Positions 33,109-41,336 of a stretch of 64,000 nt of DNA are shown here, piece by piece. Positions within the stretch are counted from its first letter, which is position 1, and each line of letters opens with the position of its first letter. The notes beneath the pieces were generated by a model. The model worked only from the letters and a program-made list of their open reading frames with translations. It did not search any database and was not told the DNA's origin. The position numbers were made by a program, and so were the translations under genes. Location: the NCBI GenBank assembly GCA_902386205.1, contig CABMIH010000075.1, forward strand, positions 1 to 64,000, given 5' to 3'. Source of the DNA: an uncultured archaeon. Its GTDB lineage: Archaea; Halobacteriota; Methanosarcinia; Methanosarcinales; Methanoperedenaceae.

Positions 33109-33294
33109 ATGATCCCGGTACGGTGCTTTTCATGTGGTAATGTCATCTCAAGCGTATGGGATGAATATAAAAAGCGAATCCAGACAGAAGACCCCGGTAA
33201 AGTGCTTGATGACCTGGGTATTGAACGATACTGCTGCAGGAGAATGCTGCTGACCCACGTAGAGTTGGTGGACCTGCTGGCGCCGTACCAGTGA
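33109..33294 (+). CDS. rpoN: RNA polymerase subunit Rpo10 (RpoN)
   Basis: This 61-residue zinc-binding subunit is homologous to eukaryotic Rpb10. It has CFSCG at residues 6-10 and the CC of [19 protein letters not shown], the atypical CX2C...CC site. It is spaced three bases from rps9 and is followed at once by tRNA-Pro. Confidence 0.97.
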   Translation: MIPVRCFSCGNVISSVWDEYKKRIQTEDPGKVLDDLGIERYCCRRMLLTHVELVDLLAPYQ

Positions 33295-33297
33295 GGA

Positions 33298-33372
33298 GGG
33301 GTTGTAGGGTAGCCTGGTCCATCCTATGGCGTTCGGGACGCCGTGACCTGAGTTCAAATCTCAGCAACCCCA
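33298..33372 (+). tRNA. tRNA-Pro (anticodon CGG)
   Basis: The acceptor stem GGGGTTG (33298-33304) pairs with CAACCCC (33365-33371), followed by discriminator A. The anticodon arm is TGGCG-TTCGGGA-CGCCG with anticodon CGG, and the T arm is CTGAG-TTCAAAT-CTCAG. No intron and no encoded CCA are seen. It starts four bases after the rpoN stop, so it is probably cut from the operon transcript. Confidence 0.93.
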
Positions 33373-33491
33373 TTCAGGTTATGGCATTGGAAAAGAACAT
33401 GAACCACTCCCGGAGGGACTCCGGGAAAAATAATAGTTAGTTGGAATTAAAAATCTTTGAACTTTCAGCTGTTTGTTTTTGAGGTGATTAG

Positions 33492-33680
33492 GTGATTGAG
33501 ACTAAGTTTACACGCTATGAGCGTGCAAGAATTATCGGAGCCAGAGCCCTGCAAATTTCAATGGGAGCCCCGGTATTGATAAAAGTTGACAGAAAAGAAC
33601 CTATAGATATTGCAATGATGGAGCTTGAAAAGGGAGTCATCCCTATTACAGTGAAACGAACGCTGAAAGTGGAGAACTGA
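33492..33680 (+). CDS. rpoK: RNA polymerase subunit Rpo6 (RpoK)
   Basis: This 62-residue subunit (Rpb6/omega homologue) reads [20 protein letters not shown] and [19 protein letters not shown], both diagnostic. The start is GTG at 33492 with GAGGTGA four bases upstream; there is no in-frame ATG that keeps the N terminus. It precedes rps2. Confidence 0.96.
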   Translation: MIETKFTRYERARIIGARALQISMGAPVLIKVDRKEPIDIAMMELEKGVIPITVKRTLKVEN

Positions 33681-33708
33681 AAATCATAGTAAATTAAAAG
33701 GTGAGAAA

Positions 33709-34335
33709 ATGGAAAATGTTATTGATTTTAAACAGGATGTAAAGCAGGATACAGGTTATGAATCAATTATTCCCCAGGATGAGTACCTGACCGCAGGAAT
33801 TCACATCGGTACCCAGCAAAAGACAAAAGAGATGATGCGCTTTGTGTACCGCGTAAGGACTGACGGCCTTTATGTTCTTGATATACAGGCAACCGACCAG
33901 AGAATAAGGCTTGCTGCAAAAATGCTCGCAAAATATGACCCCTCAAGGATACTGATAGTATCTGCAAGGCAATATGGCCATTATCCTTCTGAAGTGTTCG
34001 CAAAAGCGGTCGGCACGAAGGTAATAACAGGACGGTTCATTCCCGGAACCCTGACAAACCCGAAATTACATCTGTACGTGGAACCTGATGTTTTAATAGT
34101 GACGGATCCAAGCGGAGATCTCCAGGCCGTAAATGAAGCGATTAATGTCGGGATACCGGTCATCGCTCTTTGCGATACCAATAATTCCACATCCAATGTG
34201 GACCTTGTTATTCCCACAAACAATAAGGGAAGAAAAGCCCTGGCACTGATATACTGGCTCCTTGCAAAGAAAACTCTTGAAGAAAGAGGAGACACCATCA
34301 ATTACACGGTCGCTGATTTTGAAGCAGAATTATAA
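33709..34335 (+). CDS. rps2: Ribosomal protein S2
   Basis: This 208-residue small-subunit protein shows [40 protein letters not shown] and [20 protein letters not shown], all standard for archaeal S2. The N-terminal 25 residues are an acidic extension. GGTGAG lies upstream of the ATG. The MEMO gene starts five bases downstream. Confidence 0.97.
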   Translation: MENVIDFKQDVKQDTGYESIIPQDEYLTAGIHIGTQQKTKEMMRFVYRVRTDGLYVLDIQATDQRIRLAAKMLAKYDPSRILIVSARQYGHYPSEVFAKAVGTKVITGRFIPGTLTNPKLHLYVEPDVLIVTDPSGDLQAVNEAINVGIPVIALCDTNNSTSNVDLVIPTNNKGRKALALIYWLLAKKTLEERGDTINYTVADFEAEL

Positions 34336-34340
34336 AAGAT

Positions 34341-35135
34341 ATGAGGGATCCGGCAGTTTCCGGGCAATTCTACCCGCGCAGTAAAAACGACCTGAATCGC
34401 CAGATAAGCAGATGCTTTGAAGGTGTGCCGCAGGTTGAAAAAGCGGTCATGGGCGCGGTTGTGCCCCATGCCGGGTACATTTATTCGGGAAACACGGCCG
34501 CGTATGTTTATTCCGCTTTGCCCAAGGCCGACACTTTTGTGTTGCTGGGGCCGAACCATACAGGTTACGGCTCCCCGGTGGCAGTCTCCCGCGAAACATG
34601 GAGAACTCCGCTGGGTGAGGTAAAATCAGACCTTTAGTTCATCAGGGCGCTTCCCGGAAAAATCATCGACCTTGATGAAAGCGCCCACAGGTACGAGCAT
34701 TCTATTGAGGTACAGCTTCCTTTCCTGCAGCACAGGTTCGGGGATTTTAACGTAGTCCCCATCTGCATGGGTATGCAGGATGAGGAAACCGCGCTTGATG
34801 TTGGCAATGAAATATCAGAAGCTGTGAATAAAACGAATAAGAAAACCGTTATAATAGCATCAAGCGATTTCACCCACTACAGGCCTGATAAGATCGCGCG
34901 GGAAAACGACGCTTATTTCATAAATGCAATTCTTGATCTGGATATCCCGGAATTCTATCGACGGTTATTTGAGCGTGATGCTTCAGTATGCGGATATGGC
35001 CCGATTGCGGCAATGATGGCGGCAGTTAAGAACATGGGAGGCAGGAAGGCCAGTCTGCTAAAATACAGCACGAGCGGGGATACAACGGGTGACGTATCGG
35101 CTGTCGTGGGGTATGCAGGGATAATTGTGGAATAA
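34341..35135 (+). CDS. MEMO-family protein with an in-frame amber codon
   Basis: The frame encodes a normal-length MEMO/AmmeMemoRadiSam-B protein (264 positions), related to non-haem dioxygenases but of unclear function. Codon 99 (34635-34637) is TAG, between GEVKSDL and FIRALPGKIIDLDES, where relatives have an acidic residue. Both sides are intact: RDPAVSGQFYP, VVPHAGYIYSG, LGPNHTGYG before; YEHSIEVQLPFLQ, VVPICMGMQDEETA and SSDFTHY after. No frameshift is needed. It follows rps2 and precedes a PAC2 gene. Confidence 0.88.
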
Positions 35136-35182
35136 TCGATGCTTTTATTAGCAATACCCCTAATCTATAACGTGGTGGAAGT

Positions 35183-35923
35183 ATGGCCTTAGAACCAGAA
35201 CAATTTGTGAAAATCATAAACGAACCCCTGAAATCAAAGAATCCGATCGTAATTGCAGGCTTTCCAGGCATAGGCCTTGTGGGGAACATAACATGCCAGC
35301 ACATTATTGAAGAGCTTGAAATGAAATACATAGGCTCGATAGATTCGAGATATTTCCCGCCTCTTGCTGTGCTTTTTAACGGGATCATCACAATGCCTGT
35401 GCGTATATATGAGTCTGCCAAAAAAGGGATCGTTATTATAATCTCCGATATACCGATACATCCGACGGCTTCATATGACATCAGCAAGGCATTGATAGAA
35501 TGGATCCTGTCCATTAAGGCAAAAAGTATCATTTCCATAGCAGGGATCGCTACGACAACAGGCGAAAGGAGGGTATTTGGAGGTGCAACAAATGCTGAAA
35601 TGCTGGAAATGATCAAAGATAAGACAGAGATTTTCCAGGTGGGTACCATTTCAGGCATTTCTGGCAGCATTATGACGGAGTGCTATCTGCGAAATATCCA
35701 TGCAGTGAGCCTGCTTGGTGAGACCCCGGGACCAAATCCTGATCCCAGGGCCGCAGTTGAAGTTATTAACGTACTTAATAAGATATTTGATCTATCTATA
35801 AATAAGGAAAAATTAATGAGCCAGGCCGAGCAGATCGAACTTGAACTTTCCAAGCTTGCAGATCAGGTAAAAACCACCGAAGCACCTATGCTTCCAAAGA
35901 AAGAGTTCCCGATGTACGGGTGA
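35183..35923 (+). CDS. PAC2-family proteasome assembly chaperone-like protein
   Basis: This 246-residue protein has the PAC2 core: IVIAGFPGIGLVGNITCQHI, later IISIAGIATTTGERRVFGG and GLVG-type loops, then a C-terminal helix and a final HbYX-like region ending PMYG. Archaeal members bind 20S proteasome alpha rings or related complexes. The next gene overlaps by four bases. Confidence 0.85.
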   Translation: MALEPEQFVKIINEPLKSKNPIVIAGFPGIGLVGNITCQHIIEELEMKYIGSIDSRYFPPLAVLFNGIITMPVRIYESAKKGIVIIISDIPIHPTASYDISKALIEWILSIKAKSIISIAGIATTTGERRVFGGATNAEMLEMIKDKTEIFQVGTISGISGSIMTECYLRNIHAVSLLGETPGPNPDPRAAVEVINVLNKIFDLSINKEKLMSQAEQIELELSKLADQVKTTEAPMLPKKEFPMYG

Positions 35924-35928
35924 GAATC

Positions 35929-36318
35929 ATGCAATATGTTGTGCTGAGCGGAATTTCCCATCATGTCTTAAAGGATCTTGAACATGACAAGATCAAAACA
36001 ATTGAGATCAGGAGTCCTCATAATTTTCTTTCTGCACTTGAGACAAATGTTGGGGATATAATATTCCTGACGCCGACAAGCCTTGAGGATGTAAGGCCGG
36101 GGACGACAGGAGTTTTTGCCAGGATACGTGAAAAGCAGATAGCAATGCACAGGGTAATTGCAAAGACTGAAGAGTTTTTTGAGGAAGCTGAGGTACAGAT
36201 GGCCAGGCTCCAATTGGAACTCAAAGGGCATGCAAGGGTACGCAGGGCGGAATGCTGCGCGCTTGGTGAAGCCACGGTCGTTGATGCCGATGAAATAAAG
36301 TTTTTCGAAGGGAGATAA
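35929..36318 (+). CDS. DUF473 family protein
   Basis: This 129-residue protein matches methanogen DUF473 proteins: SGISHHVLKDLEHDKIKTIE, GDIIFLTPTSLEDVRPGTTG and RLQLELKGHARVRRAEC. The fold may be PUA/ASCH-like, but no function is known. The start could be GTG 35920 or the ATG at 35929; GGTGA before the latter favours it. It is coupled to the PAC2 gene. Confidence 0.82.
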   Translation: MQYVVLSGISHHVLKDLEHDKIKTIEIRSPHNFLSALETNVGDIIFLTPTSLEDVRPGTTGVFARIREKQIAMHRVIAKTEEFFEEAEVQMARLQLELKGHARVRRAECCALGEATVVDADEIKFFEGR

Positions 36319-36341
36319 GGTTCATTACTGCATCGCATATT

Positions 36342-36704
36342 TCAATATAAGTGTGTGGAATCCCCTTCAGCTATGAGCTTACTTACCTCGTCTATGAATT
36401 CCTGCATGTATCTTTCAAGATGACCTTTGCGCAGTTCGCAGGTTTCCTTGTCGGCCGGGTATTTGTCAATGAGTTCTGAGAATTCACTGTAAATCTCCAT
36501 TGTTTTATCCATCATTTCTTTTTTCGTGGCCCCGGTTTCTGCCATGTGAACAATATAGCGGCGCAGGCGGATGCACCCCCTGTTCCTCCCGAAACTTTTA
36601 TCGAAATAGACCGGGATCCTCCACAACCCGCGCTCGACAACACCGCTCTTGACAGATGGGAAAAGCCTTACGATCTCAGGGTCGATATTTTCTGGCAGTA
36701 TCAT
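36342..36704 (-). CDS. Conserved-looking protein of unknown function
   Basis: This 120-residue helical protein is not recognised. It has an N-terminal basic segment (GLWRIPVYFDKSFGRNRGCI) and an acidic helical C-terminal half (KEMMDKTMEIYSEFSELIDK). It lies 12 bases after another small gene on the same strand, and the two probably form one unit. Both sit at the left edge of the accessory region. Confidence 0.55.
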   Translation of the reverse strand: MILPENIDPEIVRLFPSVKSGVVERGLWRIPVYFDKSFGRNRGCIRLRRYIVHMAETGATKKEMMDKTMEIYSEFSELIDKYPADKETCELRKGHLERYMQEFIDEVSKLIAEGDSTHLY

Positions 36705-36716
36705 GTTAATGGTGTC

Positions 36717-36908
36717 TTAGAACTCTTCCATCAGGTCAAGTTCGTGTTCGAAACGGGTAGGAATACATTTTGGCCTGTTCCTGTCCCTTTCACGGATCTT
36801 GTCTTGCAGGGTTTTATAAGCCACGTGATATTCAGCATCACACGAGGGATTGCGCTTTGCTTCTTCCTTCAGCTCATCTGTAATGTCCTGCAATTGTCTT
36901 ATGGACAT
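36717..36908 (-). CDS. Small protein of unknown function
   Basis: This 63-residue, highly charged helical protein (QLQDITDELKEEAKRNPSCD, YKTLQDKIRERDRNRPK) has no recognised family. It precedes the 120-residue gene on the minus strand with 12 bases between them. Confidence 0.45.
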   Translation of the reverse strand: MSIRQLQDITDELKEEAKRNPSCDAEYHVAYKTLQDKIRERDRNRPKCIPTRFEHELDLMEEF

Positions 36909-37066
36909 GTACTTGTAACGGTCGGCGCCTGTGTTAATAATAACACCTCAATATTACTCATATCTGCGGTTATATAAAATAATCACATTGTAAAAAAGTA
37001 GACTTTTTCAGGTCACTAAATGATAAAGCACTTTATTAATTCGCTCTATTGAAAAACATTAAATAT

Positions 37067-37089
37067 AATTAGTTCAATTGTATCTAATT
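37067..37089 (+). promoter_or_regulatory. Inverted-repeat operator of the VapBC-like pair
   Basis: AATTAG (37067-37072) and CTAATT (37084-37089) flank 11 bases, between a TTAAATATAAT TATA box (about 37059-37069) and the ATG at 37104. The position and symmetry suit autorepression by the ribbon-helix-helix antitoxin. Confidence 0.45.
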
Positions 37090-37103
37090 AGAGGTAAAAG
37101 ACT

Positions 37104-37376
37104 ATGACAAAGCGTCAGATATGCATTCAGGTTGATGAAGATATCGCCAGGGAAATGGAAGAGATCAGGGATAAGACCGGCATACCTGTAAGCAGACAAA
37201 TCGAGCTTAAACTCAAAGGCTTCAAAATAGTCGAGGATGAAGAAGGGACATTTGGTGATCTCTATGACAATCCCAAAAAATTAACGAAAGTCAGGAAGCG
37301 CTGGGATAAAGCATTCGGAAAAAAAACCGCAGTGGAGATATTAGATTCTGTACAGAAAAAAAGAGTAAAAAGCTAA
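37104..37376 (+). CDS. Ribbon-helix-helix antitoxin (VapB-like)
   Basis: This 90-residue protein begins with QICIQVDEDIAREMEEIRD, a ribbon-helix-helix DNA-binding module, followed by SRQIELKLKGFKIV and a charged C-terminal region that should wrap the toxin. GAGGT lies eight bases before the start. The PIN toxin follows nine bases after its stop. Together they form a toxin-antitoxin pair, probably autoregulated through the upstream inverted repeat. Confidence 0.75.
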   Translation: MTKRQICIQVDEDIAREMEEIRDKTGIPVSRQIELKLKGFKIVEDEEGTFGDLYDNPKKLTKVRKRWDKAFGKKTAVEILDSVQKKRVKS

Positions 37377-37385
37377 TACCGGTTT

Positions 37386-37838
37386 ATGCATTCCTTTTTT
37401 ATTGATACAAGTGTATTCATAAGTACCATCAAAACCGATGATGCTTCCGAAGTATGTGAGAAGTTCATAAGACGGATAAGAAACAAGTTTTTCAATGGGT
37501 ACATATCTCCTTATGTGGCAGGCGAGATGATTCATGCTATTCTCTATTCAGATGAGATCAAGCAGAATAAGAAAACAGGATATCTGTTCGATTCTTTAGA
37601 AATAATCATTTCTTCTAACGCTGAATGGTTCATACCTGAGAATAACGATTTATGTTTATTTTCGCAGCTTAGAGAAGTCGATAATCGAGTAGAAGATGGG
37701 GATATCCTCCATGCAACATGCGCTAAGATTCTCAATATTCCACTTGTTACAATTGATGGGAAATTATTGAGAAGCCGGGGATTAAAAGACCAGGGCGTGG
37801 AAATTTTGCATCCATCCAGGGTTATTGAGAAGCCTTGA
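37386..37838 (+). CDS. PIN-domain ribonuclease toxin (VapC-like)
   Basis: This 150-residue PIN protein has acidic active-site residues at D7 (FFIDTSVF), the glutamate of VAGEMIHA, VEDGDILHATCAK and VTIDGKLLRSR. VapC toxins cut tRNA or rRNA; the target here is unknown. It follows its RHH antitoxin. Confidence 0.8.
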   Translation: MHSFFIDTSVFISTIKTDDASEVCEKFIRRIRNKFFNGYISPYVAGEMIHAILYSDEIKQNKKTGYLFDSLEIIISSNAEWFIPENNDLCLFSQLREVDNRVEDGDILHATCAKILNIPLVTIDGKLLRSRGLKDQGVEILHPSRVIEKP

Positions 37839-37879
37839 AAAGCATGTCAATACGGATGAGCGACCTGAAATAAGTATAT

Positions 37880-39361
37880 TCATTGCAAAGGCATGACAGT
37901 CGTATTTCTCGTGATAAGCAGGTTATATGATGAAAACTCCTTGTTCTCCCTGACAAGAGTATTGAATATCTCAACAATGCTGCCATATCCCGCCTTTAGT
38001 AGCAACTTGTTCTGCTCTGTTATGTGGAAAGCCGGGAGCACGGCATAACACGGTTTCGAAGTTGTCGCATCGCATAACTTGAATACGAAAGTTTTCTCAT
38101 CTCCCAGATTTCCGGACATGACTGAAGCCACGATATTGATCCGTTTCCCGATATGCTTTTCAAGGTTGGCAAGGCGCACGAATTTTCCTTTCGCCTCATA
38201 TGAATATTTTGTCTTCCCGTCTTTCTTTAATATTGCGAAGGAGAATTTCATATCCGTGTTTAGATACCTGTAAGGTTCCCGCGTCCCTGCTATCTTTCTC
38301 ATGAAACCCGGCACCTGGATATTGCCAGGTTCATAGAAGCTCCAGCAGTCGCTGCAACTGCATCCCAGTCCCCATATGAGGGTGCACGGGCTGAAGATAT
38401 TGAAACCTTTTTTGACCAGCGCGTTCTGGGTAATACGGAGCGCTTTTGAATTAACGAGGTCGGCAGGCTCTATTATGATAACAGCAGGATTTTTACTGGT
38501 GGAGGCGATCCGCTCGACCACGCCCGCGCGTTCGGGGGGCGGGGAGCGCAATTCGGCCAGTACATTTGAGAATATTATGAAATCGACATCTTTCCGGGTT
38601 TTTGCCTTCTCAACCGGCGCATGGACAGGTTCATTAAGTGTGATATTTGTGTTCAAAAGCGCCATTTTTGACAGATAAAGTGACGTAAGCTCCCTGTAGC
38701 AATCGATATTTTCCTGTTCCTTCTCGATAGAATCTATCCTGATATTCATTTTCACATCGATATTTTTCCTTGAATAGATGCCCTGAAGTTTATCCAGGAA
38801 ATCAAGCGTTGAGAGCGTTATAGTTCCCGGCCCCGCGCCCGCATCAAGGAAGCTCATCCTTGTCGTGAGCAAACCGCACTTGAACAAATCAAGCAGCAGG
38901 TACTGGAACTGGCAGAAATAAACAGGGAAATGGTACAGCAGGTAAGATATCATCCTTATCTTTGGGTACTGCGATTTGCCTTTCCAGTATTCTTCTTTCT
39001 GTTTTACGATATTCTCGCGGATCACCTGCGCCGTCCCGCCCCTGTGCCAGTCCTTCCCGCAGGAGTTCTCGATATACGATTCGACCAGTTTCTCGATGGG
39101 CGCGGGGAGGCGGGGGGATTTGAAGAGATTTTCAAGTTCTCTTATGATAGTCTCGTCTGCCAGAAGCGGGCGGTTTATGAGTTTCTGGCATCTGTAATTC
39201 GCATCGCAGAAAAGGGAGAGGTCGTACAGGTGAGGTTTTAAGATGGCGTAGAGGTCTTTTTCTTCGTGCTTCTGGCTGAGGTAAAGGTTCATCTCGGAGA
39301 GGGTGAATTCGGTGCGCGAGGAGGCGAGGTATTTTGCGAGGGAGAGGGGTTCGGTGGTCAT
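37880..39361 (-). CDS. Rsm22/METTL17-family methyltransferase-like protein
   Basis: This 493-residue protein contains a Rossmann motif FLDAGAGPGTITLSTLDF near residue 160 and a cysteine group IWGLGCSCSDCW, the conserved Cys set of Rsm22. The mitochondrial relative METTL17 binds a 4Fe-4S cluster and assists small-subunit assembly. The C-terminal 100 residues resemble a KH/OB-like domain. It is probably a ribosome biogenesis factor. The start MTTEPLSLAKYLAS has no strong ribosome site. Confidence 0.8.
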   Translation of the reverse strand: MTTEPLSLAKYLASSRTEFTLSEMNLYLSQKHEEKDLYAILKPHLYDLSLFCDANYRCQKLINRPLLADETIIRELENLFKSPRLPAPIEKLVESYIENSCGKDWHRGGTAQVIRENIVKQKEEYWKGKSQYPKIRMISYLLYHFPVYFCQFQYLLLDLFKCGLLTTRMSFLDAGAGPGTITLSTLDFLDKLQGIYSRKNIDVKMNIRIDSIEKEQENIDCYRELTSLYLSKMALLNTNITLNEPVHAPVEKAKTRKDVDFIIFSNVLAELRSPPPERAGVVERIASTSKNPAVIIIEPADLVNSKALRITQNALVKKGFNIFSPCTLIWGLGCSCSDCWSFYEPGNIQVPGFMRKIAGTREPYRYLNTDMKFSFAILKKDGKTKYSYEAKGKFVRLANLEKHIGKRINIVASVMSGNLGDEKTFVFKLCDATTSKPCYAVLPAFHITEQNKLLLKAGYGSIVEIFNTLVRENKEFSSYNLLITRNTTVMPLQ

Positions 39362-39457
39362 AGGTGATGGATTGTGGGAAAATTATGAAATTTTTTGAAT
39401 AGAGTTTAATTTCTGAAACTGTGTATCTCGATAAGTTACTATAATTTTAAATAAATA

Positions 39458-40393
39458 TTATAACCCAATATCATGTCTTAATTCTTTTAACTGCAATTCA
39501 GACGAATATAACTCGCCAATTAGATCAAAAGGAATGTTTTTATAACGATGATTATATTCTGGAAAAGAGTTCATAACCTGTCTATATTTTCGTGAATCAT
39601 TTGAGATAATATATAATTTTACATTACTGTAATCAATCAAACTTGCCAATCTACCAACTCCCGACCAAGTTCCGGTATTAAGTTCTATTTCAAATGCAGA
39701 TTCAGGTATAAAATTTCTGCCTTTTTCACGAAACCAAATTACATCAATATATCGCAAAACATCATAATCCGAAAACTGCAAATCTGGACAAGTCTCCAAG
39801 GTAGAAATATCTGATAATCTGATACCATTAAACTTTTTTGTCTTATCAGGGCAATAAGTTTGAAAGCCCCGAATAGCACCAATTTCTAACAATCTTCCCT
39901 GCAAAATTGAATGCAGACTTACTTCAATTGTATTTTTTTCATCCTTTAAATTTGTAGATGTCAGAAGCGATTCCCAAGCATTAATATATCTACCGCAATC
40001 CAACCTGTTATTGCGCCCTGATAAAACAATATTCAAATCCTTATCGATGTTTATTTTATACTCCCCATTTCTATCGTGGCTAATCTGCTGTAAATTTTTA
40101 AATAGAATCAGAGCGGGGATAATAATTGTTCTATCCAATGAACCGCAAATAAAAGCAATGAACGGATTATCAAGATTTGCCATTTCCTCTGCCGTGATGT
40201 AATTTAAGCCAAAGAAATACCTTCTATTTCCTTCCGATGCCGCACGTATTAAAACATTTGCTTCGGCAATTTTATATGTTCGTGATTTCAGAACTTTAAT
40301 CAATTCAACATTGGTTTGAAATTCTTTAGCTTTTTGCAGGAATTCATCAACTAAATGTTCGGTTGGTGATGGCTTTTTTAAACGTTCACTCAT
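39458..40393 (-). CDS. Possible PD-(D/E)XK nuclease-like protein
   Basis: This 311-residue protein is not assigned to a family. The C-terminal half has YIDVIWFREKG followed by SAFEIELNTGTWSGVGRLAS, which matches the D...ExE(K/T) pattern of restriction-like nuclease cores, then LIDYSNVKLYIISND. The N-terminal half is helical with an AFICGSLDRTIIIPALILFK segment and GRNNRLDCGRYINAWE. It overlaps a 71-residue gene by eight bases. The A/T-rich sequence and the TA neighbours suggest a mobile or defence-related module. Confidence 0.55.
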   Translation of the reverse strand: MSERLKKPSPTEHLVDEFLQKAKEFQTNVELIKVLKSRTYKIAEANVLIRAASEGNRRYFFGLNYITAEEMANLDNPFIAFICGSLDRTIIIPALILFKNLQQISHDRNGEYKINIDKDLNIVLSGRNNRLDCGRYINAWESLLTSTNLKDEKNTIEVSLHSILQGRLLEIGAIRGFQTYCPDKTKKFNGIRLSDISTLETCPDLQFSDYDVLRYIDVIWFREKGRNFIPESAFEIELNTGTWSGVGRLASLIDYSNVKLYIISNDSRKYRQVMNSFPEYNHRYKNIPFDLIGELYSSELQLKELRHDIGL

Positions 40394-40601
40394 GATCTCT
40401 TACTTCTTCAACGTCAATGGCATCATTTATAGCGGGCTCGATTTCTTTGATCGAAAATTTATATTCCTGCCTATCTTTTAAAGTAGAAGCATCTGAACAA
40501 TCACCTATAAAAAATTCTGCATACCTGCATGCATTTTCTTTATTTTCCGCCTCAATAGTTACAACATATGCCCTTGATAAAGCCACTTTGTATATCTTCA
40601 T
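40386..40601 (-). CDS. Small DpnD/PcfM-like protein
   Basis: This 71-residue protein opens KIYKVALSRAYVVTIEAENK followed by ENACRYAE, the strand-strand-helix order of DpnD/PcfM-like proteins, which occur next to restriction enzymes and on plasmids. The C terminus is very acidic. It is coupled to the nuclease-like gene (ATG overlaps its TGA). It may be a partner or control protein; the family match is tentative. Confidence 0.5.
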   Translation of the reverse strand: MKIYKVALSRAYVVTIEAENKENACRYAEFFIGDCSDASTLKDRQEYKFSIKEIEPAINDAIDVEEVRDHE

Positions 40602-40785
40602 ATTAATCTAATGCAAGTTTAAACAAACCTTTTTTTGCTTTGAACCTTTCAAATTGATTAATTGTTTAATAGTATCTTACCTATATAATATTTCTTCCTA
40701 AACCTGATGAGTTCATTTTTTCATACTTCGGTTTACTTGTTTTCTGTAATCTAATTCAGGCGCAGGATTCTCATCTAAAAAGTTG

Positions 40786-41034
40786 TTATTTATTTCCTCT
40801 GTATTTGGAATACAGTTCGATAAACTCCTCTAAACTCATTTCCAAATCTTCTCGTATTATCTTGCGCAGAAGCCCTTTAGGAATATCCTTACTTCCATGC
40901 ACGGGAACACTTGTCACCCTTCCGTCGCCTGATTTCAACCTTGCATGAGAACCTTTAGTCCTTGTAACTTGAAACCCCAGGTATTCTAAGAACATTATAA
41001 GCTCTTTGCCTCTGAATACAGGAATTTTAGGCAT
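40786..41034 (-). CDS. hicA: HicA-type toxin
   Basis: This 82-residue double-stranded RNA-binding-fold ribonuclease is recognised by GKELIMFLEYLGFQVTRTKG and the catalytic histidine of KGSHARLKSGDGR, then VPVHGSKDIPKGLLRKIIRE. HicA toxins cut mRNA. It overlaps hicB by eight bases; here the antitoxin gene comes first. Confidence 0.88.
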   Translation of the reverse strand: MPKIPVFRGKELIMFLEYLGFQVTRTKGSHARLKSGDGRVTSVPVHGSKDIPKGLLRKIIREDLEMSLEEFIELYSKYRGNK

Positions 41035-41248
41035 TCTGAGTAACTTCCAACTCTCTAAATCCTACGAACTTATTCAGTTCTTCCACCTTCGTTTCTTCGA
41101 GGCACATCTCTATGACTTCTTTTATATTTTCCAATGCCTCATCTATGGTTTCGCCGTATGAATGGCAACCTTTGAACACAGGGCAACTTACTATGTAATA
41201 CCCATCTTCGTCCATTTCAATGATTATGGGTAGATGTAATTTTTCCAT
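41027..41248 (-). CDS. hicB: HicB-type antitoxin
   Basis: This 73-residue protein has the partial RNase-H fold of HicB: LPIIIEMDEDGYYIVSCPVF, GCHSYGETIDEALENIKEVI. It lacks the C-terminal DNA-binding domain of larger HicB proteins, so autoregulation by it alone is uncertain. It is the first gene of the pair. A TATA-like A/T-rich region precedes it. Confidence 0.87.
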   Translation of the reverse strand: MEKLHLPIIIEMDEDGYYIVSCPVFKGCHSYGETIDEALENIKEVIEMCLEETKVEELNKFVGFRELEVTQNA

Positions 41249-41336
41249 ATCTGCTATTTCCTATTAGATAGATAAGCTTCAAGTATTAAGATATTTTGCA
41301 TAATGTTTTTAATACAGGAATATAACCTTTACAGAT

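Noticed and set aside
33298-33372. Intron in tRNA-Pro
   Set aside because: The anticodon arm closes with a normal seven-base loop and the total length is that of a mature tRNA.
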